A stretch of DNA of 21,778 nucleotides from Ruminococcus sp. AF46-10NS (GTDB lineage: Bacteria > Bacillota > Clostridia > Lachnospirales > Lachnospiraceae), in the NCBI RefSeq assembly GCF_003474435.1, contig NZ_QRNF01000049.1, positions 1 to 21,778 on the forward strand, given 5' to 3'. Positions 15,006 to 21,778 of the stretch are shown piece after piece. The notes beneath the pieces were generated by a model. It saw only the letters and a program-made list of their open reading frames with translations, made no database searches and had not been told where the DNA came from. The position numbers and the translations under genes are program-made. Every line of letters begins with the position of its first letter. Position 1 is the stretch's first letter.

Positions 15006-15839
15006 ATAAATATGCCAGATCTCAGTGTACTTGTTCAACTTGCTGAATATTACGATGTTGAGATGAGAGAGCTCCTGGATGGAGAAAGGAGCCAGACTAT
15101 GAATAAAGATATGAAAGAAACACTGGACAAAGTTGCGGTGTATGAAGAATGGGTGAAACAAAAAGCATTAAAGGCTGGAAATCTTGCATTTGCATCAATG
15201 TTTGTGATTGGTGTGTTAGCGATTATTATTCAGATGCTATTAATGGTGGATACTCGTTTGGTTTTGGGAGAGATAGTAACTGTCTTAGTAGGAGGAATCC
15301 TATATGTAGCTATTATGGTGTATAATGGAATATGGGATAAATGCCTGCCAAAAAGTGCTGCTATATGGCGGAATTTTCTCACCAGTGTAATATGTGCAGG
15401 AATTTTTACAGTCATCTATGGTACATGTTTATTTAGAATGGGAGCTACAGAAACACAGATAACACGATTGGCATTGGGATTTCTGATAGGTATTACTATT
15501 GTGTCATTTATTATTCTTAGGACCTTAGCATTTATTAATCGAAAAAGAAATCAGAATTCACCAAATGTTCAGGAGAGAAAAGAAACTTCCCAATCTAAGA
15601 CAGAATGGACAAAGATTTATAATGCACAGAATATAGTAGAGACAGAACAGCTCGTAGAAATGTTAAAGCAAAGTGAAATAGAAGCTTTTTCCCAGGAAGC
15701 AGGTGCGAATGTTGCAATGCATGGGGCACCCGGATTTGGAATATATGGCGTGGATATATTCGTGAAAACCGATGATACAGAGAAGGCAGTACAGCTGATC
15801 AAGGAGATTAATAACCAAGAGAATGAAGAAATTTTTTGA
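15002..15839 (+). pseudogene. 3' fragment of interrupted XRE / membrane / DUF2007-like regulator
   Basis: Coding resumes at the element's right junction with GINMPDLSVLVQLAEYYDVE, the normal continuation of an XRE domain, then ELLDGERSQ. Four membrane helices follow (roughly LAFASMFVIGVLAIIIQMLL, LGEIVTVLVGGILYVAIMVY, FLTSVICAGIFTVIYGTCLF and LALGFLIGITIVSFIIL). The C-terminal domain, WTKIYNAQNIVETEQLVEML to the end, resembles the DUF2007 putative signal-transducing domain. The ATG at 15012 could start a 275-aa product, but its upstream bases give no convincing ribosome site. The intact gene would be a membrane-tethered transcription regulator, here separated from its DNA-binding domain. Confidence 0.9.
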
Positions 15840-15920
15840 CATTGTCACATATGCGTGCTAATATGATTATAGAAAAAGTGTGCTGCCGATAGACGGTTAG
15901 TCCACATACTTAATTGATTG

Positions 15921-15966
15921 AAAATAACCGTTCAGTTTGCTAGACTGAGGCGGTTATTTTTGTGTC
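15921..15966 (+). terminator. Terminator after the split regulator
   Basis: AAAATAACCG (15921-15930) pairs perfectly with CGGTTATTTT (15951-15960), with an inner TCAGT/ACTGA (15932-15936/15944-15948), and TGTGTCTTG follows. The A-run upstream and T-run downstream make it potentially bidirectional. Confidence 0.8.
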
Positions 15967-16015
15967 TTGTTATTAACTTTGCCGAATACCTTTGAGTAAC
16001 GAGGGAGTGAGATAT

Positions 16016-16693
16016 ATGGAGCAATTATTGATTGTTGAAGATGATATTGGTTTGAATCAAGGTTTATGCAAAGCACTGAAAGTAGATGATCGGAAGATTA
16101 TTTCCTGCCAAGACCTGAAAACGGCGAAGGAGCAGCTGCTTTGCAGCGGTGTATCCCTGATCCTGTTAGATATCAATCTGCCGGATGGCAGTGGGCTTGA
16201 ATTGCTACGGGAGGTCAAGGAAACCACACCCGGGATTCCTGTTATTCTGCTGACTGCCAATGATACCGATCTGGACATCGTGGACGGACTGGAGAGGGGC
16301 GCTGATGATTACATTACCAAGCCCTTTTCTCTTTCGGTTTTGCGGGCAAGGGTGAATACCCAACTGCGAAAGCAAACGTCAAGCCATAAAAATGTACCGA
16401 TCCATATTGATCTATTTCACTTTGACTTTGAAGCAATGACCTTTTATGTGGGAGATTCAAAAGTAGAGTTGAGTAAAACAGAGCAAAAATTACTGCGTCT
16501 GCTTGTTGAAAACCGCGGTCAGACCATGACGCGTGGAAACCTTATAGACAGGATCTGGACAGATGGTGCAGAATATGTGGATGAAAATGCTTTGTCTGTT
16601 ACGATCAAGCGTTTGAGGGATAAGCTTGGGGCACAGAAATACATTAAAACCATCTATGGAATCGGTTATAGCTGGGTGACAAAAGATGAATGA
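16016..16693 (+). CDS. OmpR-family response regulator (module 2, resident)
   Basis: The ATG at 16016 follows GAGGGAGTGA. The 225-aa protein has a receiver domain with Asp9/Asp10, phospho-acceptor Asp52 in LLDINLPDG, Thr80 in LLTAND and Lys102 in ITKPF. A winged-helix domain ends YIKTIYGIGYSWV. The stop overlaps the kinase start by 8 nt (ATGAATGA). It belongs to the same BceR-like group as the regulator at 1766 but lies outside the element. Its likely binding site is the GGAAAGAAT repeat pair upstream of the transporter genes. Confidence 0.93.
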   Translation: MEQLLIVEDDIGLNQGLCKALKVDDRKIISCQDLKTAKEQLLCSGVSLILLDINLPDGSGLELLREVKETTPGIPVILLTANDTDLDIVDGLERGADDYITKPFSLSVLRARVNTQLRKQTSSHKNVPIHIDLFHFDFEAMTFYVGDSKVELSKTEQKLLRLLVENRGQTMTRGNLIDRIWTDGAEYVDENALSVTIKRLRDKLGAQKYIKTIYGIGYSWVTKDE

Positions 16694-17585
16694 AAGCGGC
16701 ATCGTGATCATACTGCTGTGTTCTCTGGCGGCGGTAGCTGTTGTATTATGGGAGCGGAGAAAGGTCAGAAAAACGATGGAAGAAATCGAAAGGATGTTGG
16801 ACGTTGCCATGACCGGTTCTTTTTCTGAAATCACTTTTGATGAAAGCCAGCTGTCTGCTTTGGAAACAAAGTTTGCACACTATCTTTCTGCCGCAGAAGC
16901 ATCTTCTCGAAATATGGCACAGGAAAAAGACAAAATCAAATCCTTGATTGCGGACATTTCCCACCAGACGAAAACGCCGATTGCAAACCTGCTGTTATAC
17001 AGCGAGCTTTTGATGGAGGAAACTCTGTCTGCATCGGCAAAGGAAAACGTGGAGGCACTGTACAAACAATCGGAAAAGCTACGATTTCTGATTGATTCTC
17101 TTGTAAAACTTTCCAGACTGGAAAATGGGATCATTTCACTTTCCCCTCAGCAAGCATCACTTCAGCCGCTGCTTGAAAGCGTAGTAGAACAATATGCCGC
17201 CAAGGCTTCTGGAAAAGGATTATCCATATATCTGTACGATACAGATATTTCCGCTACATTTGACTTCAAATGGACAGCGGAAGCACTGGCTAATATTGTA
17301 GACAATGCCATCAAATATACGGAGCATGGAACAATCACGATTTCTACCGTAAGTTACGAAATGTTTACAAGGATCGATATATCGGATACCGGTTCAGGTA
17401 TCCCGGAAAACGAGCAGGCAAAGATATTTTCCCGTTTTTATCGTTCAAATGCTGTTCAGGAACAAGAAGGGGTTGGCATCGGCTTATACCTTGCCCGACA
17501 GATTATATCCGGTGAGGGCGGTTATATCAAGGTTGCTTCCGTTCCGGGAAAAGGAAGTACGTTTTCCATATTTCTGCCGAAATAA
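16686..17585 (+). CDS. Histidine kinase with minimal sensor region (module 2)
   Basis: The 299-aa protein starts within the end of the regulator gene. Only one membrane helix is visible (about residues 5-22), immediately followed by basic WERRKVRKT, so there is essentially no extracytoplasmic part. It is shorter than the two-helix BceS type and presumably depends on the partner permease to sense. Catalytic motifs are intact: DISHQTKTP with His93, NIVDNAIKYT with Asn207, DTGSG (234-238), FSRFYR and GVGIGL (262-267). The single helix may mean it associates with the 881-aa permease; this is inference. Confidence 0.92.
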   Translation: MNESGIVIILLCSLAAVAVVLWERRKVRKTMEEIERMLDVAMTGSFSEITFDESQLSALETKFAHYLSAAEASSRNMAQEKDKIKSLIADISHQTKTPIANLLLYSELLMEETLSASAKENVEALYKQSEKLRFLIDSLVKLSRLENGIISLSPQQASLQPLLESVVEQYAAKASGKGLSIYLYDTDISATFDFKWTAEALANIVDNAIKYTEHGTITISTVSYEMFTRIDISDTGSGIPENEQAKIFSRFYRSNAVQEQEGVGIGLYLARQIISGEGGYIKVASVPGKGSTFSIFLPK

Positions 17586-17624
17586 CAATAATTCTATCAA
17601 AATTGTTAGATTTCATTTTCCGCC

Positions 17625-17657
17625 GGAAAGAATGTGGAAAGAATCCTATGCGATAAT
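17625..17657 (+). promoter_or_regulatory. Transporter promoter with 11-bp direct repeats (module 2)
   Basis: GGAAAGAATGT (17625-17635) and GGAAAGAATCC (17636-17646) are adjacent 11-bp repeats, followed by 5 nt and GATAAT (17652-17657). No -35 box is evident. The spacing is the same as at both module 1 promoters although the repeat sequence differs, as expected for a different cognate regulator. A palindrome TTTCCG-C-CGGAAA (17617-17629) overlaps the first repeat. Confidence 0.6.
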
Positions 17658-17703
17658 CTGTATGTATCAAAGGATCGTTTCCTTTCATACATACAGATTT
17701 TTT
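17655..17703 (+). terminator. Strong terminator overlapping the transporter promoter
   Basis: AATCTGTATGTAT (17655-17667) pairs perfectly with ATACATACAGATT (17687-17699). An inner AAAGGA/TCCTTT extends the stem, and the 3' arm ends in six Ts (17698-17703). It follows the kinase gene and ends just before the ATPase ribosome site (GGAGG, 17707-17711). The 5' arm overlaps the proposed -10 box. Confidence 0.9.
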
Positions 17704-17720
17704 CATGGAGGTACTTGTTT

Positions 17721-18392
17721 ATGGAGGTTTTACAGGCAAAAGACCTGAAAAAGATTTATGGCTCCGGTAATAACGCCGTTCATGCGTTGGATGGAGTTGA
17801 TTTAAGTGTGAAGAAGGGAGAGTTTGTTGCAATTGTCGGCACATCCGGATCCGGAAAATCCACGCTGTTGCATATGCTGGGCGGGTTGGATCGCCCTACA
17901 AGCGGCACGGTCATGGTGGACGGACAGGATATTTTCTCCCTGAAGGAGGAAGCACTGACCATCTTCCGCCGCAGGAAAATCGGCTTTGTATTTCAGAGCT
18001 ACAATCTTGTTCCGGTGCTGAATGTATATGAAAATATCATTCTACCCACTGAACTGGATGGCGGAAAGGTAAACAAGGCTTTTGTGCAGCAGATCGTGCA
18101 GACGCTTGGACTGAGCGACCGTCTGGATGCCCTGCCCAATCAGCTCTCAGGCGGTCAACAGCAGCGAGTAGCCATTGCCCGAGCGCTGGCGGCAGCACCC
18201 GCTATCATTCTGGCAGATGAACCCACCGGCAATCTGGATTCCAAAACCAGCCAGGATGTATTGAGCCTTTTGAAAGTCACCAGTCAAAAGTTCGCCCAGA
18301 CAATCGTAATGATCACTCACAACGAAGAAATTGCGCAGATGGCAGACCGCATTATCCGTATCGAAGATGGTCGGATCGTCTCCCAGAACTAA
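17721..18392 (+). CDS. ABC transporter ATPase (module 2, BceA/MacB-like)
   Basis: The ATG at 17721 has GGAGG 9 nt upstream; the frame extends further up but would cross the terminator. The product has 223 aa: Walker [10 protein letters not shown] (40-48), Gln92, LSGGQ (142-146), Walker B IILADE (162-167) and His200. It aligns without gaps to the module 1 ATPase, differing mostly in the 60-80 and 115-140 segments. It has only 15 nt to the permease start, so the two are co-translated. The pair would extrude or release a membrane-active peptide or lipid-linked antibiotic; the substrate is unknown. Confidence 0.95.
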   Translation: MEVLQAKDLKKIYGSGNNAVHALDGVDLSVKKGEFVAIVGTSGSGKSTLLHMLGGLDRPTSGTVMVDGQDIFSLKEEALTIFRRRKIGFVFQSYNLVPVLNVYENIILPTELDGGKVNKAFVQQIVQTLGLSDRLDALPNQLSGGQQQRVAIARALAAAPAIILADEPTGNLDSKTSQDVLSLLKVTSQKFAQTIVMITHNEEIAQMADRIIRIEDGRIVSQN

Positions 18393-18407
18393 CGGGAGGT
18401 GGCTACG

Positions 18408-21053
18408 ATGAATGTCAAAAACAGAAAATGTATTCGAAAGCTCAGCTTAAAATCCCTTTATGCGAACCGCCGCCGCAATCTGATCGCCATTTTTGCCATT
18501 GCGCTGACAACGATGCTATTTACGTCCATGTTCACCATTGTCTTGTCGTTGAACGCCAGTTATGAAACCTACCAGTTTCGGCAGGTAGGTGGCTATGCAC
18601 ATGGTACCTTTAAAGATGTTTCCCCCGAGCAGGCGGAACGTATCGCTGCTCATCCAAAGGTGAAGGCTGCGGGGGCACGGAAGGTGATCGGCATCACTGT
18701 GGATGGTGTCTTTTCCAAAACGCCTGCAGAGATCAGCTGCATGGATGCCAACTGCACCAAATGGAGCTATGCCACCCCTACTACCGGGCGGATGCCCGAA
18801 AGCGGCAAAGAAGTAGCCATGGATACGGCAGCGTTGCAGCTGCTTGGCGTGACGCCGGAGCTGGGCGGCGAGGTCACGGTTTCCTATTCCATCACGGACA
18901 AGGATCAAACCGCCTTTACTGTAACAGATACCTTTACGCTGGTGGGTTATTGGGAATATGATGAACTAATGCCTGTTCACTACATCAACATCAGCCGTGA
19001 TTACGCAGATGACATCGAAGCGCAGGCAGTGAAAACAGGGTTACAGCCTTTCCGCACCGATTTGAATGTCATGCTGGCCTCCAGCACAAATATTCAAGGG
19101 CAGATGGAGCAGGTGGATACTGATCTTGGCTACACATGGGACAGCTATACCGATCCCAACAGCGTCCGGATCGGCGTCAACTGGGGATATACCTCATCCC
19201 AGCTGGAGTCACAGCTCGATCCAGAGCTGATGGTCGCCATAGCAGCTTTTTTGCTGCTGGTGATTTTCACGGGGTATCTTATCATCTATAACATTTTCCA
19301 GATCTCTGTTGCAGGAGATATCCGGTTTTACGGACTTCTGAAAACCATTGGCACAACGCCCCGGCAGCTCAAACGCATCATTCGCCAGCAGGCACTTCTG
19401 CTTTGTCTGATCGGCATTCCAACGGGGCTGCTGCTGGGCTACGGCATCGGCACTGTTCTGGTACCTGTTGTCTTGTGCTCCACCCAGTTGGATGCAGGCA
19501 TCACCACCATCAGCACTTCGCCTGTGATCTTCCTTGGTTCCATGCTGTTTGCCCTGTTGACGGTGCTCCTGTCCTGTTCCAAGCCTGGAAAAATGGCAGC
19601 CAAGGTCTCTCCGGTGGAGGCTACCAAATATACGGATGTGATGCAGACTAAGAAAAAACAGCGCAGCACCCGGGGAGCCAAGCTCCATCAGATGGCCTTT
19701 GCCAATCTGGGACGAAATAAGAAAAAGACGGTGCTGGTGGTGTTGTCTCTGGCACTGTCAGTGACACTGTTCAATGCGCTGTGTGCCTTTGTGGGAGGCT
19801 TCAGCATGGAGAAGTATGTATCCTCCATGACCTGCGCCGATTTTATCGTCAGCACTCCCGACTATTTCCGTTACAACCCGGCAGATGAATTCATCACGCC
19901 AGAACAGATCGAGGAGATCGCAGCAAACACAAAGGCCAGTCTTTCCGGCACGGGATATGCTGTGCGAAAAAATGCATACCTGTGGATGACGGAAGATGCT
20001 CTGCGGCAAGACTATGCAAGGTACGAAAGCGTCGAGCAGTTGGACAGCCATATGAGCCGTCTGGAGCACCGGGGCAATATGGCGATGGGAGATACCAGAA
20101 TCGAGGCTCTGGATAACAGTCTGTTTGACAAGCTGCAAGTGTTCGACGGAGATATTTCTCCTATGCTGGAGCCGGACAATAACGCCATTGCCATTGCGGT
20201 TTCTTTGGATGATTACGGCAATCTGCCCAATCCTGAATACTACCCCAAGGTGGGAGACACGATCACGGCTACCTATGCGGATGATGTGAAATATATCGAC
20301 AGCCGCACCGGGGAACTGTGCAACGAAGACACACCGGAGGAGTACATTCAGGCAAAATTGTATGGGGCCAGAGATGTAGAGTACACGGTCTGCGCCTTGG
20401 TAGAACTTCCGAACTCCATGGGTTATCGTTATGGTGGTATTGGATATAACGCAGTTTTGCCTGTGGACACCGCACAGAGGGACAGCGGTGGTGCAGTCGT
20501 TCCGATGCTCTACCTGTTCGACACAGCGGACGAAGCTGACGAGGCCGAAGCAGAGCAATATCTGTCAAAGCTCACGGCCGGTGAGTTTTCGCCCTTGATG
20601 TATGAAAGCAAAGCCACGGTTCGCTCTGAGTTTGCTCAGTTCCGGCAGATGTTCCTTCTGATCGGTGGTATCCTCTGTGCTATCATTGGGCTGGTGGGAC
20701 TCTTAAATTTCTTCAACGCCATGATGACCGGTATTCTTTCCCGCCGCCGGGAATTTGCGGTGCTTCAGGCTGTAGGAATGACGCCCCGGCAGCTCAAAAC
20801 CATGCTGATCTACGAGGGGTTGTTTTACGCAATGTCTTCCGTAGCGGCGGCCTTTGTGCTTTCACTGGCGGTGGGACCTCTTGCGGGGAAAATGCTGGGC
20901 AGTATGTTCTGGTTCTTTGAGTATCGGTTCACCGTTCTGCCTGTCCTGCTGACAATTCCGGTATTTCTTCTGCTTGGGTGGCTGATTCCCTGTATGATGT
21001 ATGATAACGCAGCGAAATGCAGCATTGTAGATCAGTTAAGGGATGCTCAATAA
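18408..21053 (+). CDS. FtsX-type ABC permease (module 2, 881 aa)
   Basis: ATG at 18408 is chosen over the GTG at 18399, which lies inside the ribosome site GGGAGG (18394-18399). Eight membrane helices by eye: about 24-47, 274-297, 328-352, 373-391, 440-462, 747-772, 803-825 and 841-865. Two large extracytoplasmic domains lie at about 48-272 and 463-746. FtsX coupling motifs GLLKTIGTTPRQLKRIIRQQ and FAVLQAVGMTPRQLKTML are present. The second outer domain is rich in Asp and Glu (for example DTADEADEAEAEQ) and is longer than in module 1, which may reflect a different ligand. No clear terminator follows. Confidence 0.93.
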   Translation: MNVKNRKCIRKLSLKSLYANRRRNLIAIFAIALTTMLFTSMFTIVLSLNASYETYQFRQVGGYAHGTFKDVSPEQAERIAAHPKVKAAGARKVIGITVDGVFSKTPAEISCMDANCTKWSYATPTTGRMPESGKEVAMDTAALQLLGVTPELGGEVTVSYSITDKDQTAFTVTDTFTLVGYWEYDELMPVHYINISRDYADDIEAQAVKTGLQPFRTDLNVMLASSTNIQGQMEQVDTDLGYTWDSYTDPNSVRIGVNWGYTSSQLESQLDPELMVAIAAFLLLVIFTGYLIIYNIFQISVAGDIRFYGLLKTIGTTPRQLKRIIRQQALLLCLIGIPTGLLLGYGIGTVLVPVVLCSTQLDAGITTISTSPVIFLGSMLFALLTVLLSCSKPGKMAAKVSPVEATKYTDVMQTKKKQRSTRGAKLHQMAFANLGRNKKKTVLVVLSLALSVTLFNALCAFVGGFSMEKYVSSMTCADFIVSTPDYFRYNPADEFITPEQIEEIAANTKASLSGTGYAVRKNAYLWMTEDALRQDYARYESVEQLDSHMSRLEHRGNMAMGDTRIEALDNSLFDKLQVFDGDISPMLEPDNNAIAIAVSLDDYGNLPNPEYYPKVGDTITATYADDVKYIDSRTGELCNEDTPEEYIQAKLYGARDVEYTVCALVELPNSMGYRYGGIGYNAVLPVDTAQRDSGGAVVPMLYLFDTADEADEAEAEQYLSKLTAGEFSPLMYESKATVRSEFAQFRQMFLLIGGILCAIIGLVGLLNFFNAMMTGILSRRREFAVLQAVGMTPRQLKTMLIYEGLFYAMSSVAAAFVLSLAVGPLAGKMLGSMFWFFEYRFTVLPVLLTIPVFLLLGWLIPCMMYDNAAKCSIVDQLRDAQ

Positions 21054-21081
21054 TTGTTAAGCCCAAATTAGCCATCTGTCA

Positions 21082-21426
21082 ATGAAAAGGCTGAGGGCTG
21101 GAATTCAAATAATAATCAAAGTGACCATTACACTGGCCAGCGGCAAGAAACAGGTCATTTCCGTTACTGTGCAAAAAACAACGGTAAGAACAACAAAGAT
21201 CACCGGACTGAAATCAAGCGTGACCGTTGCAAGAAATAAAAAACTTACGCTGAAACCGGTCATCAGCCCGATCACTTCCCAGGAGAAAGTTACCTACAGT
21301 TCTTCAAATAAGAAGATCGCAACGGTAAGTTCCAGTGGTGTGATCACTGGAAAGAAAAAGGGAACAGCCTATATCACAGTGAAATCTGGAAAGATCCGCA
21401 AAAAAGTAAAAGTAGTTGTTAAATAA
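21082..21426 (+). pseudogene. 3' remnant of a Big_2-domain surface protein
   Basis: The 114-residue frame ends with a Lys-rich bacterial Ig-like (Big_2) repeat: ITGLKSSVTVARNKKLTLKP, then YSSSNKKIATVSSSGVITGK, then KKGTAYITVKSG, finishing KKVKVVVK. Such repeats normally sit at the C-terminus of long secreted cell-wall proteins. Here there is no signal peptide, the first residues (VTITLASGKKQVISVTVQ) look like the tail of a preceding repeat, and the ATG at 21082 has no convincing ribosome site. It is most likely the surviving end of a larger gene truncated by an old deletion or insertion at about 21060-21100. Confidence 0.7.
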
Positions 21427-21439
21427 AAATGATTCAAGC

Positions 21440-21488
21440 AGGAGCTGCCTTTCTATGAATGCACATTGAATGGCAACTCCTATTTTTT
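21440..21488 (+). terminator. Terminator after the Big_2 remnant
   Basis: AGGAGCTGCC (21440-21449) pairs with GGCAACTCCT (21472-21481) with one internal mismatch, followed by ATTTTTTG. It fits the original terminator of the lost surface-protein gene. Confidence 0.7.
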
Positions 21489-21574
21489 GAAATTATATAA
21501 TATTTATATTAAAATGTAGTGGCAATAATAAAAATATGGTAAAATATAGAAAAAAATAATGGGAGATGATAAAT

Positions 21575-21778
21575 ATGGCAAAAAAATCACCTGAAGATCA
21601 GAACGAAATCCCCTTTTTAGAAAAGTTTATGGTGTCACAAACGTATGATATATTTCGCTTCGGAGGTGAAGAAATAAAAAATGATGAAGTTGGCATACAA
21701 AGAATGCTGCAAAATTTCTCAGGACTTTTAACAGAAGAACAAATTCGGGAGAATATGAAAAAATATAATCTCCCTAAA
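21575..21778 (+). CDS. Unrecognised protein, N-terminal 68 residues (runs off the window)
   Basis: The ATG at 21575 follows GGGAGATGAT, and an AT-rich stretch upstream could hold a promoter. The visible product begins MAKKSPEDQNEIPFLEKFMV and contains YDIFRFGGEEIKNDE, then ILTEEQ-like LLTEEQIRENMKKYNLPK. It is hydrophilic, mixed-charge and probably helical, with no signal peptide or membrane segment in this part. I do not recognise a family. The frame remains open to the last base. Confidence 0.7.
   Translation, partial: MAKKSPEDQNEIPFLEKFMVSQTYDIFRFGGEEIKNDEVGIQRMLQNFSGLLTEEQIRENMKKYNLPK

Noticed and set aside
19758..20558. 266-aa minus-strand frame over the module 2 permease
   Set aside because: It is a shadow of the strongly supported permease, with Cys/His/Arg-rich composition and no family resemblance.
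1..21778. tRNA or rRNA genes
   Set aside because: Reading both strands by eye showed no cloverleaf with a TTCGA-type T-loop or rRNA signature; the insertion site is a protein gene, not a tRNA.

Overview
The window looks like chromosomal DNA of a gut-type Clostridia (Lachnospiraceae-like Bacillota). The evidence is moderate GC with AT-rich spacers, strong AGGAGG-type ribosome sites, frequent GTG/TTG starts, BceRS-BceAB-type modules, a DUF6061-like protein, a Big_2 (Ig-like) cell-surface fragment and a Tn4451-like mobilisable element. The genus cannot be fixed from the sequence alone.

Layout. (1) 1-1538 is the left host flank. It holds a small translationally coupled gene pair (a 41-aa secreted peptide and a 49-aa membrane protein) too short for ordinary ORF calling, a DUF6061-like gene on the minus strand, and the first 40 codons of an XRE helix-turn-helix regulator. 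(2) 1532-15001 is a 13.46-kb integrated mobilisable element. It carries a complete BceRS-BceAB-like module (response regulator, histidine kinase, ABC ATPase, 803-aa FtsX-type permease), then a DUF6076-like zinc protein on the minus strand, an excisionase-type HTH protein, a small Cys-rich protein, an oriT-like array of nested hairpins, a DUF3847-like protein, a MobA/MobL relaxase, a CHC2 zinc-finger primase-like protein, a VapE-type P-loop ATPase, GGTTGACA iterons, TnpW and a TnpX-like large serine recombinase. (3) 15002-21778 is the right host flank. It begins with the rest of the interrupted XRE regulator (membrane and DUF2007-like domains), followed by a second, resident BceRS-BceAB-like module, the 3' remnant of a Big_2 surface protein, and the start of an unrecognised gene running off the window.

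The strongest result is the element boundary. GGGAAAC occurs at 1532-1538 inside the truncated XRE gene and again at 14995-15001, directly after the recombinase stop codon. Removing everything between the two copies joins the halves exactly in frame into a 318-aa XRE / membrane / DUF2007-like protein. The element therefore disrupted a regulator lying just upstream of a resident peptide-sensing/efflux module, and it brought in a related module of its own (the two ATPases are about 69% identical by hand alignment).

The element appears to be decaying or immobilised. The recombinase has a one-base deletion at about 14314 between its catalytic half and its zinc-ribbon half. The relaxase reading frame has ATA where its ATG is expected.

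Control of the two efflux modules looks shared in logic. Three promoters have two 11-bp direct repeats, then 5 nt, then a -10 box with no clear -35, which is the geometry expected for an OmpR-family activator. In each module a terminator separates sensor genes from transporter genes. In the resident module this terminator overlaps the transporter promoter, so it should stop read-through but not transcripts that start there.
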